From assembly GCA_950295325.1 (NCBI GenBank), contig OX485803.1, positions 10,292,001 to 10,356,000 of the forward strand: a DNA stretch of 64,000 nt. Reading direction: 5' to 3'. The notes below the pieces were generated by a model, which saw only the letters and a list, made by a program, of their open reading frames with translations, ran no database searches and was not told the origin of the DNA. Below are positions 47,022 to 58,613 of this stretch, piece after piece. How positions within the stretch are numbered: the first letter of the stretch is position 1; the number at the start of each line of letters is the position of its first letter. The stretch comes from Polytrichum commune (taxonomy: Eukaryota; Streptophyta; Polytrichopsida; Polytrichales; Polytrichaceae). The position numbers and the translations under genes were made by a program.

Positions 47022-48009
47022 ACGACCCAATGTTACCCCTGACATAGGATGAATCACCAGACAATGTAACATCCCAAGGAAGCATGTGCAACATTCTATC
47101 TAAGAATTCAAAGTCGCTCCCAAGCGCATTCAGAGCTTCAAGTGTCGAATGAATCAATTGTTACAAATTCTCCCTAATCTGCAAGAGAATCTCAGAAACT
47201 ATGCCGACCACAACCGACTGGGATTCACTCTCGCCCTATTCAATTTTCTTTCATCTCACAGGTTAGGAGGGAATTTGGTTCGACGATTCCAATTTCGCCT
47301 AATACATTTGCACACAGATTCACACCTCATCATCATGTATGATACTGCACCCTTTCTTGACACCCTCGCAACAAGAGAAGCAGAGAGGAAATCAACGTGG
47401 AAACATTCCTCAAAAAATGGCACAAGATTGAAGAAGATACTATATATATTACATCGCAACAATTGATGTACATTCTCCCTCACATAATAAAGGGGGAGGG
47501 AGCCTACAAATCTAATCCATCCATATATAACTGTGTAAGTTAGGCCTTTTCCTAACAGGCTTATTACTCTCTGGTAGCAAATCCAGATAGTGCAGAAGCC
47601 AAGGGAAGCTACAGTTGTTGGTTTCTCATCACCCTGCCAACCTTTGTTCATTCTTGTGTATATATAGAAAGATAGACAAGGGAACCCAAGGCCAATGATT
47701 CAACAGCTCCAGTTGTCTCATTGTTGAGGTAATCTAAGTTTCCGACAATCAGATTCTTCACCAGCCGACAAAGCCACGTTCCTATTTTACACAGAATTTA
47801 CAGATAAGTAGGGAACTACACAAACGGATCCAAAGTATAAGCATTGTGTAATGGACGATCGTCATGCTCGCATGCATCACGAGCCAGTTGGATTATGGAG
47901 CACGTACTCGGGGGCGCTTCACACTATGGCCGAAGGTCGAGAGGCCGTCGATTTCCATCAATTGTATTGCAAGAAACCGAGAGTTCAGCCTCTTGACTCT
48001 TCACATTAA

Positions 48010-48548
48010 GGGCCGCTTTACACCTAGAGGCCGGGTCAATTTCTCTTGAGGCCGATTGCATGAAATTTGCAGCCCCTTTTGGGTTGGAGCCCGGCCTCAA
48101 CTACACATTATAATAAGATTATAATGGGGGCCATTTTTCCCATATGTAAAGGCCTTAGGGCCAAGAAGCTAGGCCGATTCAATAAATCTAGCATAATCCA
48201 ACGGATCTAGCATAATCTAGCATAGAGCCGTTCATATTTCCAAATTATCCAATGGATATGGTTCGCTAAAAAAATCATATTTTAGTAAAGGAATTTTTTT
48301 TTTATTGAAATGTGGCATTGGGCCCAGGGCCAAGAATTGGCATTCCGTTTTGGGTGCACCCAATTCAATGAGCTCGGGCCGTGTCATACCATGCATTTTT
48401 TGATGTTAAAAAATTCATATCACGAAATCGGCCCGGCCTCTAGGTGAAAAGGGGTTGGGGCCGATTTCAGCCTTTTGGCCAATCACAAGTGAGGATTTCA
48501 AGCCTCTTACACAACAAATTGGCCCAGCCTCTAGGTGTAAAGCGGCCC
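48010..48548. mobile_element. Harbinger/Tourist-type MITE 1
   Basis: Perfect 22-bp terminal inverted repeats beginning gggccgctttacacctagag (48010-48031 and 48527-48548). The 3-bp flanks are TAA on both sides (48007-48009, 48549-48551). A TWA-type 3-bp target and GGGCC ends are typical of PIF/Harbinger MITEs. 539 bp, no transposase. Confidence 0.87.
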
Positions 48549-49133
48549 TAAGGCCAAAGTCCAAAGACCGTCGCAATTTAAAATGATTACTTTTTGAAGA
48601 AGGCGACGGACTCTCAAAGGAAGTTTGAGTTGGACGGGAATGAAAACCCAAACTATGGTCGAGAGGCCATCTGTTCTTTTTTGCATAAAAAAATCAATCA
48701 TTGGCAAGATCTTGGCCGTTAGATTGAAGGGGTTGTTTTGGGCAAGGAATAAAGTGGGATGCTCCTTCGGGTTTGAACTTTGGGCTTGGTCTTTGGAGGC
48801 TTCACACTATGCCCGGCCGAAGGCTCCAATTCCTATATTTAATTGACTACTTTCAGCCCGTTTCTTTGGACTCTCAACAAAGTTTGGCCACTCAATCCCA
48901 CGGCCTCTCGACTTCGACCATTCTGAAGTACTGAAGTTCCACCACAAGGTGGATGAGGCAATGACACCAGGAGACACATTGAAGATTTGTAAAGCTGCTC
49001 AAAGGTAATCCTTATTCACCGACTACACAACAAAAGTCTTTGTGTATGAGTCTTTCCTACACCGAAATCTCTTTGAAACCGAATTGTTTTCATATCCTCC
49101 ACAGATCGAGCTGATGTATTCACTCTAACTCTA

Positions 49134-49245
49134 CTGGCAAATAATGTTAGGTTTACATTGAGTGTTGATGACACTACACTGCCGGTTTACATTTAGTATT
49201 GAGCAAGACAAATAGAATTGGTGACCCTAAATACAATATTTAGTA
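49134..49245. mobile_element. TA-target MITE, family M1 copy 3, right part
   Basis: Carries the family's right third (aataatgttagg, gagcaagacaaatagaattggtgac and the inverted end aatatttagt). It completes the fragment at 46011-46263. Confidence 0.78.
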
Positions 49246-49643
49246 TTGTTATGTGCACATGTGATGTGAGTGGAGTTGATGGCAGTACATCTGGTGTGGG
49301 GATCGATCCATGTGGTTCTGGTACAAGCCCCCTTGACTTCCATTTCTCTTAGGCTAGATCTATAGGCACTTGGAAAAGTCATGTTGGGTCCTAATTATGA
49401 GTAGATTTGACTAGTTATTATGTGAGCATTTCAAAAATATTCAACGATTTCGTCAAAAATCTAAATTCAAACAAAAAAAAAAGTTGGGTCTCGTGCCACA
49501 AGGTGTCAAAATATCTGTAATATAATATAGTCACCACATAAAAAGTGTGAAAACGATCATGGTCATTGCAACATGTCCCCAACGATAACTACTTGGCAAA
49601 AGGTGTCATATTTTGGTCACTATATTGATTGTAGTGGGAGTAA

Positions 49644-50221
49644 GGGCCACTTCACACACAAGGTTGAAGGCCCTTGACATGGCAATGTAAGAGCTCTCAT
49701 TGGTCGAAAAGGCGGAGACCGTCCAAGTTCACTTCACACTAGGAGGTGAAGGCCTAAAGGCCCAAAGAAAAATTTGTGGATGAAAAATCTACATGGAGTC
49801 CTACATGGGTGGTTGTGGATAAGGGTGCATGGTCTCCTGGAATTTGCGTCAGACCCACCTCCAAAAGGTGGGCTTGACGCAAATTCCGGGAGACCATGAC
49901 TTTTTTAATATATTTTTCCAGCAGGACAGATTTCAAGACAAACTGCATGGCAGATTCCAAGACAGACAAACACCACCAAGTAATTATCTTAAATTGATAA
50001 ACTTGGAGACATATTATATTAAACCAAATCCTCCCCTCTTTTCCCGCCAACAAAATATGCAATGGTCCCGCAACATGGTTCATTCTCACTTCACACTATG
50101 CTTGAGGGCCCAAGGCTACATAAAAAGGCTTTCCCAACACCCATGGTACGGCTTTTGGATGAGAGTCAAGGGTCCTCACCATTACAAGGTCACGGCTCTT
50201 GGCTCATGTGTGAAGTGGCCC
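49644..50221. mobile_element. Harbinger/Tourist-type MITE 2
   Basis: Terminal inverted repeats gggccacttcacaca (49644-49658) and their exact inverse (50207-50221). Both flanks read TAA (49641-49643, 50222-50224). The ends resemble MITE 1 and subterminal ttcacacta motifs recur. It contains the strong hairpin at 49828-49898. Confidence 0.88.
49828..49898. repeat. 71-bp hairpin, about 32-bp stem
   Basis: catggtctcctggaatttgc at 49828 pairs with its inverse ending at 49898. About three mismatches occur in 32 pairs and the loop is a few bases. Both strands can be read as nearly the same peptide because of the symmetry. It lies inside a MITE and may give a double-stranded transcript. Confidence 0.9.
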
Positions 50222-50224
50222 TAA

Positions 50225-53200
50225 GCATATTCTGTTAAAACCAAGTCAAGATTGCCTTCACCGTGGACCAGCATTCCCAGTAATGAAACATTGGTCCCTA
50301 GCTACTTCTAATTATATGCCACCGTATTTCTCAAGCTTTCATATATATTGTTTATGCCAAAAGCAAAAGCATTTCATTGAAGGTTGTCAAAAAGGATATG
50401 TTAACCAAGTCAACGCTGGGAAAATTCGCATGTGGGCAAGTTGTACTTTGGTCCTTTCATAACCCTTTTTAAAGTGAAGGAAGAAAGTATGGAATATACT
50501 TAATAACCCGTCTCTCTTGACATAGATATATACCATTGAGTTGACTCCAAAAACACCTCAGAAACTTCTAGAGATTCCTTGTATACTTTAAGTTAAGCGT
50601 TATGTTTCAAGGTGGTACTGTAGATGGGTGTTAAGTGGCTCGTTTCGTTAATCAGACCCCTATATTTGATTTATGGATGATTCTTAAAGCCAAATTCATT
50701 CAAAAGGAAGGTGTTAGGAAGGTCAAAATCTATATCATTGTGTTCTTCATGAAAGTTTTTTAGCAATGTTGTTGATTCCATTCTACTATGATAAGATGAC
50801 TACTCACATGAAATTTTTATATTAAACAAATGAACTAACTCCTCCCTTTGTTGATATACTATTAAATATAGTACCTTCATATTCAGTGCTAGCATGGCAA
50901 AGTGGACCAAAAAAATTGCTCCGGTATCCTAAAACCGTAGTTATTTTGGTCAAACACCTAAAAGTGGTGGTAAAATGTTGCTTAGATTTTTATTTTATTT
51001 TCAAGATGACCTCTATTGTTGTGTTGAGTACTCAACTGTAGAATACCAAAACGAGATCTTTAAAACTTGTCTAGAAAATTAATGCTCAAAAGCAAATGAC
51101 TGGATATGGTTTTGAACGTAAATTTCATGACCTTGATTATTTTGAACTTTTTTTCCATATTCCTTGAATTCATTATACACTTGAGGTCATTATAAAAAAA
51201 ATTGTAGAAAATCATCAACTTAATGTAATTATATCATATTTTTAAAAAAATTGACAATTGCTTGTTCAATAATACCACTTGCACCGACTTGTAAAACATG
51301 TAGACTTTGTTTTTAGATTGTTTTTTGTCGACATAAATTGCTTGGCTTTGTAGATCCATTTGTTTTTTAAATGTTTATGATCTTTCTTTCACATAATTCA
51401 AAACTATAAATTTTTTTGAATCACTTTCTACTTAAACTTGTGCAAGGATCAAAAGTTGTCCACTTAAATAATGTGCTTGCACCTATTATTCTAATAAAAT
51501 TTTGTCAATTTTTTTAACCTTTTTTCTTACCTCAAAGTGTATATCTATTCTTAATCTTATCTTAAAGTTTGGACTATAATTTTATTGCATACTTTTTTAT
51601 CACAATTTCTTGAAGTTTAATGATTACTAATTGATTATAAACAACTTATGAAAATTACTAAATGTTGCTACCATATTGATGATATCTGAAAATCACTAGC
51701 AATGACTTTTCTTTTAGGTACAATAAAAATTGAGCTCTAGAAGGCTTACTTCTTAGATGATCTAATAAAACCACAATATGCTCCAGGAAGTTAAGGCTTA
51801 AAAGATATTGGACTACATCATATGTGGCATTGTTGCTAGACAATAGGATCTTAGTAGTCTACGCCGTTATATTCTTTGGTGCACATATTGAGCTCTCCAA
51901 ATCTTTCATGTATGTGGATGTTTCCTTGTTGGACACCATAGTGGTTGCTCTCGGTTGTTGAGTGTTAAGAGAGGGTTGAGTGAAGAGGTGGTTGATTGTG
52001 GGTGTTGCGAGCTTGGGTTTAAAAAGACACTTGGTCAATTTGGAGAGATTGGATTGGTTGCTCTCAGCATTCACCTTGATGAGTGGAGCCGGTTGAGCAA
52101 TTTGGGCATAACAGGGTGACAACATTATGATCTATTGGCTCAACAATCCATGAGCATGGCACATGCCAACAGTTGAGAGGGGGGTTTTGGTACTTTGCCA
52201 AAATAGAGAGCCCTCTACGGTATGGGGGTGCTGTAAAAAATGTCCCTCCTAAGTTTGTGAATGTCGATTCATTCCAACATGGTATGATCGGGCTTAATTA
52301 AAGCCTCTAACTCTAATTTTGGGAGTTGGCTTACTAGGAAATCTCCGGACTATACAATACTTTGAATGCTTTTAATTGCTTTCTAATTATGTGATGTAAG
52401 GCCCTTCCCCATGGTAGGTCTCATGATATTTGACACTTATCAAATGAATTCTTAATTTCAGATATTGGTTCACAACACCTACCAGGGGGTGTGATATAAA
52501 ACTACCCTCCCAAAGTCAGTGCTACTTCATTTCAAATGGATATGGATCTTGAACCCAAACTAGGGTCAATTTGTCTAAATTAATAACTACTAATATATAT
52601 AATGTTCCTTTGTGTGTTCACCCATATTGGAACAACATATCAATTGAATGCACAATACCATTAATTAACATATTCAATATTGTTATCAAAAAGCCTACCT
52701 GTGGGTATCGCAATCATGTAAGCAATCAAATTTTGATATTTGGTGGGTATGACAATATGAGAGAATCTTTGTATACACGGATTACTATTTGGATGAATAC
52801 CATTCTAAACCATATTCATACTAGGGTTGAATTAACTTAGGTATCAAGGTCTTTGTATGGTATCTAGACTTGAATGGGATTGTAACAAAAAATACTATCA
52901 AATCCCATACCCTACTAGTATCAAAAAAAATGTAAAATCCTCATTAAAGATTTCCTCATGATATGAAACAAAGAAGATGGCACGAATCCAATGGTAATCA
53001 AGATACTCCCTCCCCCCCCCCACTATTTTTGACGCGGATTAGGTAATATGCACTGAAGTTGCCTCTTTACACATGCAAATTACCTTGCTTGAAAAACCAA
53101 ATCACAAAAACCTAAAACTTAGTTTTGTTAATCCGTATAGCAACCATAGTATAAAAAATCATGTGTGTTTGTTGTTATGGTAAGAAATGTTCAAAATAGT

Positions 53201-53670
53201 GTGGAATGTCAATAAAGTAGGAGGGGCGACCTAATTGCACATTATTGATGCAGTTACTTGCAATATGATCAAACGGGTACAAACTATACTTATTAGGTTT
53301 CTGACATGGATCAAATCCTGGGCCATAAAACAAAGAGAGCGTGGACTAAGTTATATGAGGTACGTACTCAACATTTGAAGGGTTGACATAATTTAAACAA
53401 TTCATGTGACCGGAATTTGCGGGCGGCCTTGAGATAAGACAAGAACTCATCTTACCTTTTTGATGCCGAATCCGATAGTACATTGTTGTGACCTCTAGCC
53501 TTGTGTTGGCTAACCCACCCCCTAGGGAACATTGAATTATTGTATATGGGCATAAAGTATGTGGGCCTTATATTGCATCTCCGGCCACTTGCGTTCCAAA
53601 CACACTAATTCGGACACCTATATTTAAGTCGCATATGGGAAGGCCCGGAATTGTAAATAAAAGGCAGTAA
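50225..53670. other. AT-rich DNA without a convincing gene
   Basis: Short minus-strand stretches near 50820-50890 and 51126-51172 resemble copia integrase only weakly and were not called. The minus frame at 51859-52125 and plus frame at 52571-52840 have no known domain. Homopolymer C lies at about 53011-53022. Confidence 0.45.
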
Positions 53671-53681
53671 TTTTTTATATG

Positions 53682-53910
53682 TAATAATGTCCGGGGAGGT
53701 TTTTGGGCATAATTGGTCAAAATTTTAGTGTTTCCAAGTCCAACCGGTTACATGTTGTGTGGTATTTTGAATTTACTTTCTCCATTTGTGGTGTATTCCA
53801 TAGATACCTCTAGAATGACTGGTAGTTATCATGAAGTCTTGAATTTCAATTGGTTGTTTCTCAAACTTAACCGGTTCATCTGTAACATGCAGTCGTTTCG
53901 CCCCATTCAG
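53682..53910. mobile_element. hAT-type MITE copy 4
   Basis: The flanking 8-mers tttatatg (53674-53681) and tttatata (53911-53918) match at 7 of 8. Internal landmarks tttttgggcataattggtca and ccggttcatctgtaac match copy 3 in the same orientation. A related sequence near 56070 reads gttttatatacaa without the insert. Confidence 0.8.
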
Positions 53911-54227
53911 TTTATATATACAACAAAGCTCGTGGCCGTGAGTCTATGAAATATGGACACATGTCCAACTAGTTTTGTAAAGAATAAGGGGCACATTCTT
54001 TCCCAAAACAAACATGTGACAAAAGAAAAAGGAAACAAATGTGAAGGGGTGAGGAATTACAAGTGTAAAAGGTGGATATGGTGGGAGTAACTAGGGGGAG
54101 GTGGCGGGCATAGAGCTAAAGGTCTTCCCCCACAACCCCAACTAAAACATGTCATCTTTGCAAAAAAAAAAAAAACTATGAACCTTGTATTTACAATGTG
54201 AGTTTACACAATGGGTTAGATGAGCTA

Positions 54228-54857
54228 CACTAAATATGGTATTATGTGTCATATGGTATTTAATGTCACCACGTTAACTTTTCATATGACACTTCTTATG
54301 AATAAGTGAACAAATATTGACATGGATGAGGGATGTGTTCATACATTGGCCAAAACCCTACCTTCGCTTTGTCGGCAACTTGTGATGAAATATTGTCATG
54401 GATGATTGAAATCTGTATGAAAAGCGCTTGGTAAGGGATAGTAATTGCAACATTTTAAATCCATAATCCCCTAAAAAATCTACAAGGAACAACAAATAAT
54501 GTTGGGTTAACATGTAGCGTGGGTGACACTATACCATGGTTTACAATTGGTAATGAGCAAGACAAGCTCGGGGGGTTCACTCCCTCTTATATTTTGCATA
54601 CACGTGCGTTCGGGACCTATTTATTGGGGGGGGGGGGTTATTTACCTTGCAGAAAATATTATAAGGTGATGGTATTTTACATGTAAACATGTTTCATTAT
54701 TTTAAAATCCCCTATTTTACATGTACATTTTTTACAAAATTTATCTACAATCAATATATTGGACCCTATTTTTTATCGCACGTTGTTCTACGATTTTTGC
54801 CAGTGAACCCCCCGAGAAGACAAGTAGAATTGGTGACACTAAATATGAAATATAGTG
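54228..54857. mobile_element. TA-target MITE, family M1 copy 4, interrupted by another MITE
   Basis: TA flanks at 54226-54227 and 54858-54859 and termini cactaaatatgg / gaaatatagtg. Removing the 250-bp nested element and its 8-bp duplication leaves 372 bp, the normal family length. Confidence 0.88.
54567..54816. mobile_element. 250-bp hAT-like MITE nested in M1 copy 4
   Basis: Perfect 14-bp terminal inverted repeats ctcggggggttcac and gtgaaccccccgag. Perfect 8-bp target duplication AAGACAAG (54559-54566 and 54817-54824). The uninterrupted target is visible in other M1 copies as gagcaagacaaatag. An 8-bp duplication suggests hAT. There is no coding sequence, and it contains a G-run of about 11-12 bases. 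Confidence 0.92.
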
Positions 54858-54899
54858 TAGTTCCCAAGCTTCAAAAGGTTGAGAAATAATGGCTCTTCC

Positions 54900-56130
54900 C
54901 ACATGTCGTGGTTTCATCCAATGAATATGCCACATCATCTAAACTTGACTTCTTTCTTATGCAAATTCTCACATGGTCTTATTGAAAATTCCATCCACTA
55001 AGGTAGATGTGCCAAATTCGGCTACTTATCTTGATTGGACACCAGTATTTGAGTGGCATGTAGTTAAGTTGATTGCAATAAGGGGCACCATAAAAATTTT
55101 AATTTAAAAAAAAAAAAACATGTGTCCAAAATCTATTGGACTTTTCACCGGTGTGCTACGTTCATTCACCCTCTCCTACCATGTTCTCGTGAACATGGGG
55201 GAAGGGGCTTAAAACCTACTTTTAGTAGGTGGACTATGTGATAGTTTATGTTAGTAGGCATATATACGGTGTGTATGTGGGGGTGGGGGAGATGGGATTA
55301 GTCTAGTGTGATTGGGGATTGTTTCTTTTTCAGTTTACTTATGTTGAGGATTATGTGTGTTAAGTGCATGATGGAGATTTGTAAGAGGGTGTCCATGAGT
55401 TTGTGAATTTTTTGGGTAGGGATTTTCACGTGTTGTGAGGTTATTGGTAGTTTGGGTGTCAATAGTGCCACAAATTCCAGTTGTTATGATTATGGGTAGG
55501 AGGACTTGCCATCATGCTTGCCATCCTTGTTGGGTGAGTAATGGGGCATTGTTAGCAAACAACATGGTGAGGTGACCTTATATAAAACTTCAAGTATCAC
55601 AACATTGGCCAATGGGAGTCAAGGGTAGTGGCTAAGCTACTACTACACAAAACGTGGGGGGCATCTTTTAGTAGCTATAAGTTTGGCATTTTCCTTGAGC
55701 TAAAACCATGTATTAAATGTTTTCACATAGACATCCACCTAGGATTGGCAAGCATTGCTAGTAGTAGGTTCGAATACAAAGTAAGTAAAACTCTCTATTT
55801 AGCATCAAGTGGGGAAGGGCCTTAAGGTGGTGACACAACATGGACAATAGGATAGAGTAGGAAAAGTCTCATTAAAACAAAAAGAATTTTCATTTTTTTC
55901 TTAAAGCACTCCATGAGGGCATGGTGGCAGTTAGGAGCATGGGCATGGACATACATGCATATGATGGGTATAGACAAGCATGGTTGCATGGGTGTATGGA
56001 GTTGGGTTCATATGGGACATTTATTTAAATACATGGGTGTAACGGATTGGACAACATAGGTCCATATAGTTTTATATACAATGGAGCTCATGGTGGTCGT
56101 CAAAGTAAACGAAAGATGGACACATGTCCA
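54900..56130. other. No gene recognised
   Basis: No frame above 65 codons and no recognisable domain. G-rich stretches occur near 55275-55300. Confidence 0.5.
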
Positions 56131-56134
56131 ACTA

Positions 56135-56338
56135 CACTATTGTGTCTGATTAGTATGGGTTGGAAATTAGTGTGGCCCACATTAATTGTATAGTATTTGC
56201 CTTGCCTTGAATTTTATCCAAATATGTAAATGAAAAAACTCAAACTACTTTTTCACATTGAAAATTATAGTGGGCCACTTCAAAAACAATGTGGGTAATC
56301 AGGAATTAGTGTGGCCCACACTAATTAAACAAACAATG
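56135..56338. mobile_element. TA-target MITE, family M2 copy 2
   Basis: TA flanks at 56133-56134 and 56339-56340. The inverted ends cactattgtgtctgattagt and the inverse of the end acaaacaatg match with drift. Internal gtgtggcccaca and gtgggccacttca match M2 copy 1 in inverted orientation. The empty target ccaactagttttg is seen near 53964. Confidence 0.83.
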
Positions 56339-56740
56339 TAGTTTGATGGTGGTGGTGGTGTTTTTTTCATAGTACAAATGGTAGAAGTGAGAGGCCTTGT
56401 GGGTGCAGAAGGCCATGTGAGTATGGGAGGGGAGGGGAAGGTATGTCATGTCTACAGTTGTCGCCTCAACATGTCCAAGTTGAATTTACATGGGAAATGG
56501 CACCGGTAGGGTGCGGTGAGACATTTGCACACCAATGGAGGCACGATGCATGGTTGGCTCAAAACCTGACCACATGTTATCATTACATGCCCCAACAACA
56601 TGATATTTATAGGTTTAGCTCGTGAGTTGGACACATGCATTAGGCTTAACCATTATAATACCGTTGGCAAGGCCCGAAAAGCCTCTCCAGCTAGAATACC
56701 TTGGGTTTATTGTGGCCCAACTTTCAACTTCAATAGAAAA

Positions 56741-57318
56741 GAGGATCAACTATCAATACCTCACAATATTTGACCAAATAGAATCTTAGCTTTAATTATT
56801 CCCATGTAAAGGCTTGTGCATTATTAAGATATTAGTTTTGATCATGGGATCCACAATTTTTGAAGTTTATATAAAGTGAACACGTGGGACATGTAATGAA
56901 ACTACTCCCCTCTTAAATAAGGTTTAGCTAATTTAGCACCCCCTTGTGTTAGCATTTGGTGTGCAATGTGTGATCATGCTCTCATGGCTTGCAGGGATGT
57001 GGGCTCATTGAATGCAAACCTTGCTATCTAGCTTGCAAGGAGGTTGGCCATTAAATGGGTGGCTTCATCAAGTGCTTAGAGGATGAGCACACGTTGGACA
57101 CCAAATGCTAACACAAAGGGGTGTTAAATCTAGTCATGTTATTTTCGAAGAAGTAGTCTCATTATGTGTCCCACACATTCACTCTATATGAGCTTCATAA
57201 ATTGTGGGTCCCATGATCAAAACTACTATCTTATTATTCATAGGTTTTTACATGGAAATAATTGAAGTTAAGATTTTATATGGTCAAAGATTGTGCAGTT
57301 TTGATAGTTGATTCTCTT
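56741..57318. mobile_element. Long foldback repeat, arms about 250 bp
   Basis: The left arm (56741-57000) and right arm (57055-57318) are inverted copies through atcaactatca, gatattagttttgatcatggg, gtgggaca and tgtgttagcatttggtgt. Partial copies of one arm end block b at about 5194-5440 and 35310-35445. No coding sequence and no clear target duplication. Confidence 0.85.
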
Positions 57319-57329
57319 ATAAAGGAGTT

Positions 57330-58230
57330 GAGAAATGAGCCACTGCACAATATACCCAAGCTAGTTTGGCCCGGGAGGATTTTTCAGGCCCGCCAATGGT
57401 TCAATAGTGGTTAGTTCTAACGTGTGGGTCTAGCTCACGTGCTAAACCTGACATTGTCCCATTGCAGAGCTTTGTATTGATAACAAGTGAACATACTCTT
57501 AGTGGACCTTAAGCTAGCCTAGTAAGTTGGTAAGTTGCTTAGTTTAGCTCTATTTGATTGCATAACTTTGGTAAGTTAGATTGAGTTAGGTTAGTTGGTT
57601 AGGAAACTTAAAATAGTTGAAATTAGATTGAATCAGGTTAGTTAGTTGCTTAGTGGGCCTTGCTTGGAATTACTTTTCTTCAATCAAAAAAACCTCAAAT
57701 TGTGAGTGGGAATGTGAAAGGCAATGATAATATCAAGGAAATGAATGAGGGAGTTGTTTACGAGAAGGTGAAGAGTAGTAGAAGTTCAAGCAAGGCAATA
57801 GCTTTATGAAGATTGAATGGCATGACCGAGGTTAGGTTAAGGGTGATCTAACACCCACATTGGATAAGAAGGCAAATAACCCTGATTTAGGCCAAGAGAG
57901 GGCAACTCTCATGAAGAGAGAGAGAAGGGAAAGTAACATGAGTAACGGAAGAGATGTATAAAGTCATTATTCAGGGTATTTGAAAGGCCACAACCAAGTC
58001 CTAGGTTGGAATGGTAGCCGAGTAAGAGTACAAGACATTACCTTGGGTAGGCATAGAAATAAGAACATAACCTAGTAAGCTTATTCCATCTTGGCATAGC
58101 AAGCAAGGAGTCTACATGTACGTAGAGATGATGAGGCATAAAGCTAGTATGGGGCAAACTATAGGCTACTAAGGACATTACCTTGGTAGGAAGAATACTT
58201 TACCTCACTAAAGTAAGTTTGTAACCAGTG
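57330..58230. other. No gene recognised
   Basis: No open frame of note. Imperfect repetition of ttagttggtaagtt/gattgaxtxaggttagtt phrases occurs at 57515-57650. Confidence 0.5.
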
Positions 58231-58613
58231 GAGACACTACAACAAAACATGTCTTTTATTCCCACACCCACTTCACTGCATGTCTTTTACTACCATGAAC
58301 AGTGAACGGTTGAAATTGTTGAAATCCACCTTTACTATCCTCATGTCTGAGTTAACATCGGGGTGTCATGGTAGTCATGTGGGACAAGAATGTGCTTGGG
58401 AACGCACTTGACAACGTGTTCGGGAACGTCAGAAAATGTTCATTACTACGGATAGTGAAGTGGTCAACCTCACTATGTCACTTCAAAATATTATGTGTTT
58501 TTGGGTTTTCCATTGAATGCTCACAAAAAATGGCCCATTTATTTTTGAACTCATAATGAAATATACATATTTTTACACAATATGAGATTTCCACATACTC
58601 AAGATTTTATAAT

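Larger units (their letters stand above)
46264..49133. other. 2.9-kb DNA separating two halves of one MITE
   Basis: This stretch is higher in GC than its surroundings and contains the foldback element at 46478-47021 and the Tourist-like MITE at 48010-48548. Frames at 46861-47157, 47149-47466 and 47256-47651 have no recognised domain. Terminal repeats for the whole insert were not found. Confidence 0.5.

Noticed and set aside
46861-47157. 98-codon minus-strand frame
   Set aside because: It spans the right arm of a foldback element, so the open frame reflects repeat sequence and not a gene.
50820-51172. Possible copia integrase relic on the minus strand (EYEGTIFN, EFKEYGKKVQNN)
   Set aside because: The spacing between the two pieces does not fit integrase, no downstream QNGVxER motif is present, and no LTRs were found around it.
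52266-52280. aacatggtatgatcggg as a copia primer binding site after an LTR
   Set aside because: Only partly similar to the tRNA-Met site, with no matching LTR pair within the window.
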